Source: Actinomadura madurae
GTDB taxonomy: Bacteria; Actinomycetota; Actinomycetes; Streptosporangiales; Streptosporangiaceae
NCBI RefSeq assembly: GCF_900115095.1
Contig: NZ_FOVH01000011.1
Coordinates: 111,524 to 175,523, forward strand
DNA: 64,000 bases
Direction: 5' to 3'
The notes under the pieces: model-generated
What the model saw: only the letters and a program-made list of their open reading frames with translations
Database searches by the model: none
What the model was told of the DNA's origin: nothing
Shown here: positions 49,360 to 58,165 of the stretch, in pieces
Position numbering within the stretch: the first letter of the stretch is position 1
Layout of the letters: the number at the start of each line of letters is the position of its first letter
Position numbers and translations under genes: made by a program

Positions 49360-50615
49360 CCCACAACGGCATCCAGGACCGGATCGCCATCGTCGGCGTC
49401 GGTTCGACCGGCTACACCCGGCGGACCGGCCGCAGCGCGCGCACACTCGCCGCCGAGGCCGCGGTCGCCGCGATCAGGGACGCGGGCCTGACCCGCGATG
49501 ACATCGACGGGGTCGTCTCCTCGGCCGGCATGGGCAGTTGGACGATCGTCCCCCCGGGCGCCACCGAGATGGTGGCGATGCTCCGGCTGCCGGAGGTCAC
49601 CTACTTCGGGGACGGCAACCCGGTCATCGTCGGCCCGCTGCTGGACGCGATGAACGCGATCTACGCGGGTGTGTGCGACACCGTGCTGGTGTACCACTAC
49701 AACTTCCGCTCCCCGTACAACTCGCGGAAGGCCGCGGAGGACCCGTTCCGGCGATGGGTGCGCGGCTACGACAACCCGCCTCCGGAGAACGCCCGCAACG
49801 CCGCCGCGTACGCCGCCTGGGCGAGCAGGTACCTCCACGAGAACCAGGTCACCAGGCGGCATCTCGGCCGCATCGCCGTGAACAGCCGGACCAACGCGGC
49901 CGACAATCCGCTGGCGGCCATGCGCACCAGGCTGACCCTCGACGACTACCTCGCGGCGCCCATGATCCGCGAGCCCCTGGGAATGCTCGACATGGACCTC
50001 CCGGTCGACGGCGCCGAGGCGTTCGTGCTGACCAGCGCCGAGCGGGCCCGCGACCTGCCGCACGCCCCCGTGCTGATCCACACGGCGAGCGAGGGTCTGG
50101 TCGAGACCGCGAGCGACGAGGAGCAACTGGCCTCCCTGCATCGCCACGGCCAGGACGTCGTGGTCGGCCAGCTCCGGGCCCGCAGCGAACGCACTCTCGC
50201 GGACGTCGACGTCGCCTACATCTACGACGGCTTCACCTTCATCACCCTTTCCTGGTTCGAGAAGCTGGGCTGGTGCGATCCCGGCGAGGCCGGGAAGTTC
50301 GTCGAGGAGCATTGGGACACCGAACGCGACCGGCTCCTCATCGACGGCCGTGTCCGGGTCAACCCCCAGGGCGGCATGTTGTCGGAGGGCGGATCCCAGG
50401 GAACCGGGTACGTCCGCGACGCGGTGCACCAGCTGCGCGCCACGGCCGGCGACCGCCAGATCCCCGGTGCCCGCACCGCCCTGCTGGCCATTGGCGGGTT
50501 CTTCTACAACTCCCAGGCCGCGGTCCTCGTCGCCGACGAAGACGCCATGCCCGACAAGAACGCCATGCCCGACGCGGGCCGGCATGCCCCGGCGACAGTC
50601 CGCACCATTTCCTGA
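49356..50615 (+). CDS. Thiolase-like (SCP2/Ltp2-type) protein, probable CoA-ester aldolase
   Basis: Thiolase-superfamily protein of 419 residues: IAIVGVGSTGYTRRTGRSAR (N-terminal start), then ADVDVAYIYDGFTFI and VNPQGGMLSEGGSQGTGYVR in the second half. The nucleophilic Cys of true thiolases is not found; the position after VCDTVLVYHY reads NFRSPYN. That fits Ltp2-like enzymes, which perform retro-aldol cleavage of beta-hydroxyacyl-CoA together with a DUF35 partner. It could remove a side chain after hydration by the enoyl-CoA hydratase. The C-terminus has a short repeat, EDAMPDKNAMPD. Coupled to the DUF35 gene (ATGA). Confidence 0.85.
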   Translation: MTHNGIQDRIAIVGVGSTGYTRRTGRSARTLAAEAAVAAIRDAGLTRDDIDGVVSSAGMGSWTIVPPGATEMVAMLRLPEVTYFGDGNPVIVGPLLDAMNAIYAGVCDTVLVYHYNFRSPYNSRKAAEDPFRRWVRGYDNPPPENARNAAAYAAWASRYLHENQVTRRHLGRIAVNSRTNAADNPLAAMRTRLTLDDYLAAPMIREPLGMLDMDLPVDGAEAFVLTSAERARDLPHAPVLIHTASEGLVETASDEEQLASLHRHGQDVVVGQLRARSERTLADVDVAYIYDGFTFITLSWFEKLGWCDPGEAGKFVEEHWDTERDRLLIDGRVRVNPQGGMLSEGGSQGTGYVRDAVHQLRATAGDRQIPGARTALLAIGGFFYNSQAAVLVADEDAMPDKNAMPDAGRHAPATVRTIS

Positions 50616-50634
50616 CCGAAAGGACACCGGTCTG

Positions 50635-53241
50635 ATGAGCACCACCAACCAGGTCGCCGCCCGGCCGTTCCTGGACGGGATCCGCGTCCTGGAACTGGCG
50701 AACGAACTCGGCGAATACTGCGGGAAGCTGCTCGCGGGGCTGGGCGCCGACGTGGTCAAGGTCGAGCCGCCAGAGGGTGAGGAGACCCGCCGGTACGGCC
50801 CGTTCCACCACGACGTGCCGGACCCCGACCGCAGCCTCTGCTTCTGGCACTTCAACCTCGGCAAGCGGTCGATCGTGCTCGACCTCGACAGCGCGCAGGG
50901 AAGGGCGGAGTTCGCCGGGTTGGCGGAGACCGCGGATGTGATCATCGACAGCCGTCCCCGCGGCTACCTGGACGAGCGGGGCATCGGATACGAGCGGCTG
51001 CGCGAGTCCAATCCGGCGCTGATCCACGTCCGTATCAGCCCCTTCGGGGACACCGGGCCCTGGGCCGGCCATGTGGGCAGCGATCTGGTCCACCTCGCCC
51101 TTGGCGGGGTCATGATGAACTGCGGATACGATCCCGATCCGTCCGGTTGCTACGACACACCGCCGGTCGCACCCCAGATGTGGCAGTCGTACCAGATAGC
51201 CGGTGAGATGGCCGTCATGTCGGTGCTCGGGGCGCTCACTTACCGGCTGCGCACCGGCAGGGGCCAGACCCTCGACACCAGTGTCCACCAGGCCGTGAGC
51301 GCCAACACCGAACTGGACACACCGGACTGGGTGCTGTTGCGCATGGAGCACCACCGCCTGACCGGCCGCCACTCGATGCCCGACTCGACCGTGCCCTCCC
51401 TGGCGATCACCAAGGACGGCCGCTATGTGATGCCGTACCGGACCTATCTCAAGAGCTTCGGTACCGACTGGGACGCCAACCTCCGGGTCCTGCGCAAGTA
51501 CGGCATGCAGGCCGACCTCGACGACCCCGAGTACCGCGACGAGGACTTCCGTCTGCAGCCGATGACGGCGATGCACATCAACGACGTCACCGACACGCTG
51601 GTCGGGCGCCTGAGATACGACCGGGAGATCTGGCGCGACGCCCAGGCGGAGGGCCTGCCGTGGGCGCCGATCCGCCGCCCGGAGGAGAACGTCGACGACG
51701 ACCACTGGCAGGCCAGGGACACCTTCTTCGCCGTCCACCACCCGGAGCTCGGCGAAACCTTCACCTACGTCGGGGCCAAATGGTTCTGTCCCGAGGTGCC
51801 CTGGCACCGCGGCCCGCGACCTCCGCTGCTCGGCGAGCACACCGCGACAGTGCCGGCCGAGTGGCGCGCCGCGCGGCCCGAGCGCCGGCGAGCCGTGCGG
51901 CCACCGCGCGAAAGCCGATCCCGGGACGCCGCACCATCCTCGGTGAGCAGGCACGGCAAACCGTTCGCGCTGTCCGGTGTCCGGGTCATCGACCTGAGCT
52001 GGATGCTCGCGAGCGCCGGCGCCGGCCGGTTCCTCGCCGCGATGGGCGCCGACGTCATCAAGGTCGAGCACGCGTCGCGCTGGGACAGCATGCGATTCGG
52101 GTACGGCATGTGCCCGCCGGGAGGCCGCGCCGAGCGCGACGCGGCGACCGGCCCCATCACCGCCCCCGAGGTCACCGACCCCGATCGCTGCGGGCACTTC
52201 ATGGACGTCAACGCCGGCAAGCGCGGCATCTCCCTCAACCTCAAGCATCCGCGGGGCAAGGAGGTGCTCGAAGAGCTCATCCGCGAAGCGGACATGATCG
52301 TCGAGGGCTTCTCGCCGGGCACGATGGAGCGGATGGGCCTCGGCTACGAACGGCTCAAGGAGCTCAACCCCTCGATCGTCTACGTCCAGCAGTCCGGTTT
52401 CGGGCAGCACGGCACCTACGGCGCGGCGCGCGCGTTCGGCCCCACCGCCCAGGGCTACTCGGGCCTCACCGAGATGTCCGGGCTGCCGTCTCCGTTCCCC
52501 CCGGCCGGGATCGGCTACTCCTACCTCGACTGGTTCGGCGCCTACAACATGGCCAACGCGATGCTCGCCGCCCTGTACCGCCGCACGGCCACCGGTCAGG
52601 GGTGCTACATCGACGCATCGCAGACGGAGGCGGGGATTTACCTGACCGGCACCGCCGTCCTCGACCACTCGGTGAACGGACGGGCCTGGTCCAGGTACGG
52701 CAACCGCTCCCCGTACAAGCCGGCCGCCCCGCACGGTGCGTACCGCACGCGAGGCGACGACCGGTGGATCGCCGTCGCGGCCTTCACCGAGGAGCACTGG
52801 ACGCAGCTCATCGCCGAGCTGGGCAGCCCCGGCTGGGCGCGGGAGCCGAGGTTCGCCACGCTCCAGGACCGGCTTCGCCACCAGGATGACCTGGACAGGC
52901 TGCTCGAATCGGCGACCAGCGGCAGGGACGGGTTCGAACTGATGGCCGCGCTCCAGGCGCGGTCGGTGCCCGCCGGGGTGTGCCAGACGGCCCAGGACCG
53001 CTACGAGAGCGACCCTCAGCTACGCCATCGGAAATGGATGGTGGAGCTGGACCAGCGCGACATCGGCACCTGGCCGGTCAAGGAGAATCCCGTTTCGATG
53101 AGCGAGACGCCTTCCTATATAGGCGGTCCTTTCGACCACTCGGGGCCGAGCTACGGGCAGGACACCTACCAGGTGCTGACCACGATTCTCGGCATGGACG
53201 ACGATCGCGTGCGGGAACTCCGTGAAAGCGGTGCCCTGTGA
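50635..53241 (+). CDS. Double CaiB/BaiF CoA-transferase fusion
   Basis: Protein of 868 residues made of two class III CoA-transferase domains in tandem. The N-terminal half (about 10-405) begins FLDGIRVLELANELGEYCGK and the C-terminal half (about 440-868) begins FALSGVRVIDLSWMLASAGA. Each has the KVEP/KVEH element and the GYERL motif. They are joined by an Arg/Pro-rich linker (about 410-435). Normal enzymes are about 400 residues and work as interlocked dimers, so the fusion may act as one unit. It would move CoA between acids without ATP. At the catalytic-Asp region the halves read SVHQA and SQTEA, so one half may be inactive. Start at 50635. Confidence 0.88.
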   Translation: MSTTNQVAARPFLDGIRVLELANELGEYCGKLLAGLGADVVKVEPPEGEETRRYGPFHHDVPDPDRSLCFWHFNLGKRSIVLDLDSAQGRAEFAGLAETADVIIDSRPRGYLDERGIGYERLRESNPALIHVRISPFGDTGPWAGHVGSDLVHLALGGVMMNCGYDPDPSGCYDTPPVAPQMWQSYQIAGEMAVMSVLGALTYRLRTGRGQTLDTSVHQAVSANTELDTPDWVLLRMEHHRLTGRHSMPDSTVPSLAITKDGRYVMPYRTYLKSFGTDWDANLRVLRKYGMQADLDDPEYRDEDFRLQPMTAMHINDVTDTLVGRLRYDREIWRDAQAEGLPWAPIRRPEENVDDDHWQARDTFFAVHHPELGETFTYVGAKWFCPEVPWHRGPRPPLLGEHTATVPAEWRAARPERRRAVRPPRESRSRDAAPSSVSRHGKPFALSGVRVIDLSWMLASAGAGRFLAAMGADVIKVEHASRWDSMRFGYGMCPPGGRAERDAATGPITAPEVTDPDRCGHFMDVNAGKRGISLNLKHPRGKEVLEELIREADMIVEGFSPGTMERMGLGYERLKELNPSIVYVQQSGFGQHGTYGAARAFGPTAQGYSGLTEMSGLPSPFPPAGIGYSYLDWFGAYNMANAMLAALYRRTATGQGCYIDASQTEAGIYLTGTAVLDHSVNGRAWSRYGNRSPYKPAAPHGAYRTRGDDRWIAVAAFTEEHWTQLIAELGSPGWAREPRFATLQDRLRHQDDLDRLLESATSGRDGFELMAALQARSVPAGVCQTAQDRYESDPQLRHRKWMVELDQRDIGTWPVKENPVSMSETPSYIGGPFDHSGPSYGQDTYQVLTTILGMDDDRVRELRESGAL

Positions 53242-54179
53242 CGCGGCCGGAGAACGCCCCGGCGCCCCGCCGGGTCCGGTTCGGGATGGCGGCCACCGAC
53301 GTCGCGACCCTGCCGGAGACCGCCCGGTCCATCGAGGATCTCGGCTACGACTATCTGGCCGTCGGCGAGCACCTGTTCTTCCACGTGCCCACACCCAACG
53401 CACTGACCGCCCTGTCAGCGGCCGCGGTCCTCACAAGCCGGATCGAACTGCTCTCCGGCGTCCTCCAGTTGCCGCTCTATCCGGCGCCACTCCTGGCGAA
53501 GATGGGCGCTGTCATCGACGTGCTGTCCAACGGCAGGTTCAACCTGGGGGTCGGTGTCGCCGGCGAGGAACCGCGCGAGTTCGAGGCGTGCGGCATACCG
53601 GTGAACTCCCGTGGTGCGCGCTCGGACGATGCCCTGGACGTCGTGACCCGGCTGTGGACTCAGAAGTCGGTTTCCCGCGAAGGGCCGTACGGAACGCTGC
53701 GGGATGTCACGCTCGACCCCGCCCCCGTACGACGGCCGCATCCGCCGATCTGGGTGTCCGGGCGAAAGACACCGGCCATCCGGCGCGCGGCACGGTTCGC
53801 GCAGTGGTGGATGCCCTACATGTACACGCCCGAGAGGTTCGCGGCGAGCCTCACAGACCTGCGCTCGCTGAGCACGGCCGCCGGGCGCGGACCCGATGCC
53901 GTGCGCCCCGCGCTCTTCGCCTTCGTCTCCTGCCACGCCGACCGGGACCGCGCCGTCGACCAGGCGGTCCGGCGACTGAGCGCGCAGTACGACCAGGACT
54001 TCTCCCGGCTGACTGAGAAGTACGTGCTGGCCGGGAACCCCGACGACTGCGCGGCGAAGATCTCCCGGTTCGTCGAGGCGGGTGCGGAAACGGTCATCCT
54101 CGTGCCCGTCGGTGAGGAGCGCGACTTCGCGGACATGCGGGCGCTGCTGAGCGCCGAGGTGCTCCCCGCGTTCGCCTGA
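53238..54179 (+). CDS. LLM-class oxidoreductase
   Basis: Luciferase-like oxidoreductase of 313 residues: VRFGMAATDVATLPETARSI, the strand RIELLSGVLQLPLYPAPLLA and GRFNLGVGVAGEEPREFEAC, then PPIWVSGRKTPAIRRAAR. The set is typical of F420-dependent or FMN-dependent actinomycete members of about 300 residues. The GTG start overlaps the stop of the CoA-transferase fusion (GTGA). It is the third luciferase-like enzyme in the cluster, after 39090 and 43245, which suggests several separate oxygenation or reduction steps. Confidence 0.88.
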   Translation: MTRPENAPAPRRVRFGMAATDVATLPETARSIEDLGYDYLAVGEHLFFHVPTPNALTALSAAAVLTSRIELLSGVLQLPLYPAPLLAKMGAVIDVLSNGRFNLGVGVAGEEPREFEACGIPVNSRGARSDDALDVVTRLWTQKSVSREGPYGTLRDVTLDPAPVRRPHPPIWVSGRKTPAIRRAARFAQWWMPYMYTPERFAASLTDLRSLSTAAGRGPDAVRPALFAFVSCHADRDRAVDQAVRRLSAQYDQDFSRLTEKYVLAGNPDDCAAKISRFVEAGAETVILVPVGEERDFADMRALLSAEVLPAFA

Positions 54180-54218
54180 CCCGGGCCCCGCATCCACCTC
54201 AGCGAGCAGAGGAGCCTC

Positions 54219-54917
54219 GTGGACACCGAGCACTTCATCGACGCCGACCCGCCCTACCTTCACCCCGAGTACAAGAACACCGTGCTGCGCGCACCGGACA
54301 GACGCCTGGTGCGGCTGCCGCGCGAATGGTTCCACCACTCGCCAGGCCCGGTCTTCGGCCGCGTTCCAGTGGCGCCGGGCGACAACGACCTGACGGCGCA
54401 GCACTCGGGCACGCCCATCGGCCACGTCATCGTCCTGTCCGGGCGTCTGCTGGACAGCGACGGCCGCGGTGTGCCCGGCGCACTGATCGAGATATGGCAG
54501 GCCAACGGCGCCGGGCGGTACGTGGACCACGCCGACCCGGGGCTGATGCCACTCGATCCGAACTTCACCGGCGCGGGACGCACGATCACCGACTCCACGG
54601 GGCGGTACGGCTTCCGGACGATCAAGCCCGCGCCCTATCCGGCCAGGTATCGGGGCATGTACCGGCCCGCGCACATCCACTTCTCGGTCTGCGGTCCGGA
54701 CCTGAGCAGCCGCCTCGTCACGCAGTGCTACTTCGAGGGCGATCCGTTGCTTCGCAACGACCCGGTCGTCCGGGCGATCCCGGACCCGCGCGGCATCGAC
54801 CGGCTCACCGCCAAGCTGAACTGGGACGCGACCGAACCGGGCGGGGTCGGCTCCGCCCTCGCCTACGACTGGGACATCGTCCTGCGCGGTCGCATGATGA
54901 CCCCTTGGGAGCACTGA
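54219..54917 (+). CDS. pcaH: Protocatechuate 3,4-dioxygenase-type beta subunit
   Basis: Catalytic (iron-binding) subunit of 232 residues. All four expected Fe(III) ligands can be placed: Tyr in NGAGRYVDH, Tyr in APYPARYRG, and two His in RPAHIHFSV. The start TPIGHVIVLSGRLLDSDGRG and the C-terminal NWDATEP also match. With PcaG it should cleave a catecholic ring between the hydroxyls to a carboxymuconate-type product. The subunit order H then G and the 1-nt gap are the usual arrangement. The true substrate could be a substituted protocatechuate. GTG at 54219 follows CAGAGGAG. Confidence 0.92.
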   Translation: MDTEHFIDADPPYLHPEYKNTVLRAPDRRLVRLPREWFHHSPGPVFGRVPVAPGDNDLTAQHSGTPIGHVIVLSGRLLDSDGRGVPGALIEIWQANGAGRYVDHADPGLMPLDPNFTGAGRTITDSTGRYGFRTIKPAPYPARYRGMYRPAHIHFSVCGPDLSSRLVTQCYFEGDPLLRNDPVVRAIPDPRGIDRLTAKLNWDATEPGGVGSALAYDWDIVLRGRMMTPWEH

Positions 54918-54918
54918 C

Positions 54919-55458
54919 ATGAGTTCCGGCCCGTCCCAGCACGCCGCCCCGGCAACCCCCACGGCACTCACCCCCTCGCAGACGATCGGCCCCCTCTACG
55001 GCTTCGCCCTGATGTTCCAGGACAGCCACATCAGCGCCGGCCCGGAAGACGCGGAGATGATCCACGTGGAGGGCTCCGTCCTCGACGGCGAAGGACGGGC
55101 CCTCACCTACCCGGACGCCATGATCGAGGCATGGCAGGGCCGACAGTGGGTGCGCGCGCGGACCGACCAGGACGGCATGTTCCGCTTCACCGTCCGCAAG
55201 CCGCAACCGCTGCGAACGGGCGACGGCCGTCTTCACGCCCCCCACCTGAACGTCGCCGTCTTCGCGGCCGGCCTGCTCAAACAGGCGATGACGCGGCTGT
55301 ACTTCCCCGATGAACGACAGGCGAACGAGCAGGACCCGGTGTTGAAACGCCTGCCACCCCAGGACCGCCACCGCCTCGTGGCACAGCGCGAGAACGACGT
55401 CCTGCGATTCGACATCCACCTACAAGGAGACGACGCAGTCCCCTTCTTCGAATTCTGA
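54919..55458 (+). CDS. pcaG: Protocatechuate 3,4-dioxygenase-type alpha subunit
   Basis: Alpha subunit of 179 residues: LTPSQTIGPLYGFALMFQDS at the start, VEGSVLDGEGRALTYPDAMI in the core and HAPHLNVAVFAAGLLKQAMT with RLYFPDE near the end. Alpha subunits have the dioxygenase fold but lack the iron ligands, as seen here (no RPxHIH motif), and supply part of the active-site wall. It is the last gene of the plus-strand operon. The length is slightly shorter than the usual 200 residues. Confidence 0.92.
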   Translation: MSSGPSQHAAPATPTALTPSQTIGPLYGFALMFQDSHISAGPEDAEMIHVEGSVLDGEGRALTYPDAMIEAWQGRQWVRARTDQDGMFRFTVRKPQPLRTGDGRLHAPHLNVAVFAAGLLKQAMTRLYFPDERQANEQDPVLKRLPPQDRHRLVAQRENDVLRFDIHLQGDDAVPFFEF

Positions 55459-55528
55459 TCCCCGGGAGACAGGAACCATGGTCGTTCTCGGTCACGTCGT
55501 GTAAGAGCGGGCCTGCGATCATCAAAGC

Positions 55529-56221
55529 ATGAGCGACTGGGAGCAGTTCCTCCAGGAGGTTTCTTGGTTCCTCCAACCCGGCCAGAGCGTCGTAGTGGGC
55601 GAGGCGCAGGCGTGGACGCGCGGATCGGTCGAAGACCTGCCCGAACTGTCCACACTGCTTGACTCGACGACTCTCACCCCGATCTTCGTCGGAGACACTG
55701 CGTACGAGTTGCTGGCGTGGGGACCACCGGACGGTCGACGGGGGTGGCTCTGCCATCCGCCCAAGGTTGCGGACAGCGCGTCTTTTCCGAAGGCGCACCA
55801 GAGCTTCTGGAACCTGTGCGGTGGAATCGTCGAGAGGTTCGGTGAACCCGACACCTGGTGGTGCGATCAGGACGAGGTGCTCACGGTCCAGGCGACACAG
55901 GTGCGAATCTCAGATGTCCTGGCCGACTACCTGTGGCTATGGGAAGGCGACGGCCTGACGATTCCCATCAACCCGGACGAGTACTACGCCGTGGCCGTAG
56001 AGGCGAACGGGAATCTCACGCTGGCGCATCGCGAAAACGGTCGACTCCTTCTCTTCGCACCAGACCACGCGCTCGAAGATGTCACTCCCCTAGACGGTTG
56101 CCCGCCATACTCGCTGCTCACGCTCGACAATGTGCCCGACCTCGCGACCTGGATAGAGGTATGCGCTGAGGCCTGGCGACATCGGCGACCCACGTCGCCG
56201 TGCGGATCTGCCGACGAGTAG
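55529..56221 (+). CDS. Hypothetical protein
   Basis: Soluble acidic protein of 230 residues that I do not recognise with confidence. It is Trp-rich (EQFLQEVSWFLQPGQS, WEGDGLTIPINPDEYYAVAV), and the middle part (FPKAHQSFWNLCGGIVERFG and YYAVAVEANGNLTLAHRENG) has the look of SUKH/SMI1-related proteins, which would make it an immunity-like factor; that is a weak assignment. It has no signal peptide. It is separated from pcaG by 70 nt and differs in codon use, so it is probably not part of the catabolic operon. ATG at 55529 has no strong ribosome site. Confidence 0.6.
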   Translation: MSDWEQFLQEVSWFLQPGQSVVVGEAQAWTRGSVEDLPELSTLLDSTTLTPIFVGDTAYELLAWGPPDGRRGWLCHPPKVADSASFPKAHQSFWNLCGGIVERFGEPDTWWCDQDEVLTVQATQVRISDVLADYLWLWEGDGLTIPINPDEYYAVAVEANGNLTLAHRENGRLLLFAPDHALEDVTPLDGCPPYSLLTLDNVPDLATWIEVCAEAWRHRRPTSPCGSADE

Positions 56222-56286
56222 GCGCAGTCGCGTCGAGGGGCCCAAGCCCCCACGTCCGGCGCAGGCGTAGGTCCGGCTTGCAGGTA

Positions 56287-56320
56287 GCGGAGGGGCGGAC
56301 GGGAGGGAGCGCCCCTCCGC
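56287..56320. terminator. Bidirectional terminator hairpin
   Basis: GCGGAGGGGC (56287-56296) and GCCCCTCCGC (56311-56320) are perfect 10-bp arms with a 14-nt loop between two convergent genes. Confidence 0.7.
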
Positions 56321-56326
56321 TGGTCT

Positions 56327-56725
56327 TCATGTGGGGTTGAGGACGGCGAAGACGACCTTGCCTAGGTTTCCGGCGAGCGGACGGACGCCCCAGCAGCGGG
56401 TGAACTGGTCGACGATGAACAGGCCCCGGCCCACCTCGCTGATCGTGTCGCTCTCCTGCATGTGCGGCAGGTCGCAGGTGGCGTCCTGGACCTCCATCCA
56501 GAGCGCGCCGTCCTCGGTGCGTCCGATCCGGAACGTCACGTCGTCGTCCGACGCGGACGCGTAGCGCAGGGCGTTGGTGACCAGCTCGCTGGCCACCAGG
56601 CACGGGACGAAGTCGTCCATGCCCCACCGCCCGATCACCAGCCGCACGAACCGCCGCACCTCCGCGACCACTCGAAGGTCCTGCTTCACCACCATCTCGT
56701 CCTCACACCCCGCCGCCTCGCCCAC
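56327..56725 (-). CDS. ATP-binding anti-sigma-factor-type protein (RsbW-like)
   Basis: HATPase_c protein of 132 residues. ASELVTNALRYA is the N box with Asn for Mg, EVQDATCDLP the G1 region and GRGLFIVDQFTRCWG the G2 region. Stand-alone GHKL proteins of this size in actinomycetes are anti-sigma factors or their relatives and often sit next to XRE/DUF397 pairs, as here. GTG at 56725 is chosen because TGAGGAGATGGATC precedes it; the Met at 56695 is an alternative. It is divergent from the XRE regulator at 56864. Confidence 0.85.
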   Translation of the reverse strand: MGEAAGCEDEMVVKQDLRVVAEVRRFVRLVIGRWGMDDFVPCLVASELVTNALRYASASDDDVTFRIGRTEDGALWMEVQDATCDLPHMQESDTISEVGRGLFIVDQFTRCWGVRPLAGNLGKVVFAVLNPT

Positions 56726-56863
56726 GATCCATCTCCTCACTGTGTGTGTTCTTTGACACACAGTGAGCCACCATCGCGGCTACGATGTGCCTACCGCTGT
56801 GAGGTGGCAGACACCGGTAATCCCCTCGCCGAGCTCGGCAATTTTCACCGAAAGGCAGATGCC

Positions 56864-57673
56864 ATGCCCCCGCGACGCCAACGCCCCCGAGAGTCGCCCG
56901 CCCTCGTCGCCTTCGGACGTCAGATGCGTCGGATGAGGGAGGCCAAGGACGTCAAGCAGGAGACCATCGCTCATCTCACGAAGGTGAGCGGCCCCCAGGT
57001 CAGCCGCATCGAGAACGGGAAGAAGCGAGCCACGCGCTCATTCGTGATCGCCGTAGACGACTACCTGGAAGCGGGCGGCTCGCTCATCAGCCTGTGGGAG
57101 GACCTCAACAAGGACGGTCACCCCGTCCCGATCTGGTTCGACTGGCCTCAAGTCGAGTCGGATGCGGTGATGCTGGTGGACTGGGAGAACTCGGTGGTCC
57201 CCGGGCTGGCCCAAACACCTGCCTATGCCTTGGCAATGCTGCGCGGCAATCAGGAAGCCGTTGACGCTCGTATCGGCCGTCAGGCCGTTCTCACCAGGGA
57301 CGATGGCTTAACCTCACCAACCGTCTTGTTTCTGCTCGACGAGCACGTGCTCTACAACCTCGTCGGGACGGCGCAAACGATGGAGGAGCAGCTCGAACAT
57401 CTTCTCGAAGTGGGTTTGTTGCCGAACATCACGATTCAAGTAGTGTTGGGGAGTGGTGAACACGAGGGTGTCCTGGGCTCGTTCGTGGTCGCGACGATGG
57501 AAGATCGAAGCGAGGTCGCATACATCGAGGCAGCGGTTCGAGGCATCACCACGGACAACCCGACAGATCTGTCCATCCTGGCGCGAACCCTGGTCGAACT
57601 CCGTTCACGGGCGCTCACACAAGCGATGTCTCGTGAACTGATCCGAAAGGTCATCCAGGAGAAATGGACCTGA
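56864..57673 (+). CDS. XRE-family regulator with DUF5753
   Basis: Regulator of 269 residues. Residues about 15-75 form a Cro/CI-type HTH (QETIAHLTKVSGPQVSRIEN), and the rest is the DUF5753 effector-binding domain (NSVVPGLAQTPAYALAML, then VLFLLDEHVLYNLVG and LLPNITIQVVLG). Together with the DUF397 gene that follows, it forms one of the very common actinomycete modules linked to morphological or antibiotic control. The start follows GAAAGGCAGATGCC. The stop overlaps the DUF397 gene by 10 nt. Confidence 0.92.
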   Translation: MPPRRQRPRESPALVAFGRQMRRMREAKDVKQETIAHLTKVSGPQVSRIENGKKRATRSFVIAVDDYLEAGGSLISLWEDLNKDGHPVPIWFDWPQVESDAVMLVDWENSVVPGLAQTPAYALAMLRGNQEAVDARIGRQAVLTRDDGLTSPTVLFLLDEHVLYNLVGTAQTMEEQLEHLLEVGLLPNITIQVVLGSGEHEGVLGSFVVATMEDRSEVAYIEAAVRGITTDNPTDLSILARTLVELRSRALTQAMSRELIRKVIQEKWT

Positions 57674-57864
57674 AGAACGCCAAGTGGCGCAAAAGCAGCC
57701 ACAGTGGCCCCAACGGCGGCAACTGCGTCGAACTGGCGGACGCGACCGGGACGGCGGCGGACGCGGTGGCAGTGAGGGACAGCAAGGACCCCGACGGTCC
57801 CGTCCTCCTGCTGACCCGCGCGGCCCTGCGCACGGCCGTCCAGTCCGCCACCGACACGCACTGA
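57664..57864 (+). CDS. DUF397 protein
   Basis: Small protein of 66 residues with the full DUF397 pattern: WRKSSHSGPNGGNCVELAD at the start and VAVRDSKDPDGPVLLL near the end. DUF397 proteins act with the neighbouring XRE/DUF5753 regulator, probably as its partner or antagonist. The ATG lies 10 nt inside the end of the regulator gene. Confidence 0.93.
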   Translation: MDLKNAKWRKSSHSGPNGGNCVELADATGTAADAVAVRDSKDPDGPVLLLTRAALRTAVQSATDTH

Positions 57865-58082
57865 CCGTCTAGGACCAGTCAGCCCGCCTCCCTCGAGCGG
57901 GCGGCGAGTCGTTCCGTCCTCCCCCAAGCCCTGACGACCGCCGCCTCACCCTCCCCAAGCAAGAGGCCAAGCCCGTCTACCTGTCCCAGAGGGCAACCTC
58001 GGCCAAGTGGGCGCGCCCGCTGGCAAGACCAACCGCCCCGAAACCGGTCTCATGCTCTAGAAACCGCACCCCGTCGCCGTAG

Positions 58083-58165
58083 CGCCCACAGCCCCCACAG
58101 CGGCGGTAAGTGCGTCGGACTGGCCGCCGACTTCCATACCGATCCAGGCGAGTCAGCGGTAGGTC
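58083..58165 (+). pseudogene. Possible DUF397 remnant
   Basis: A short plus-strand stretch reads SPHSGGKCVGLAADF followed by DPGESAVGPGL, resembling SSHSGxxGGxCVEVA of DUF397. It has no start codon or upstream part, and the 3' end overlaps the deformylase-like gene on the other strand. It may be a decayed duplicate of the gene at 57664. The remaining DNA between 57865 and 58152 shows no gene. Confidence 0.35.
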
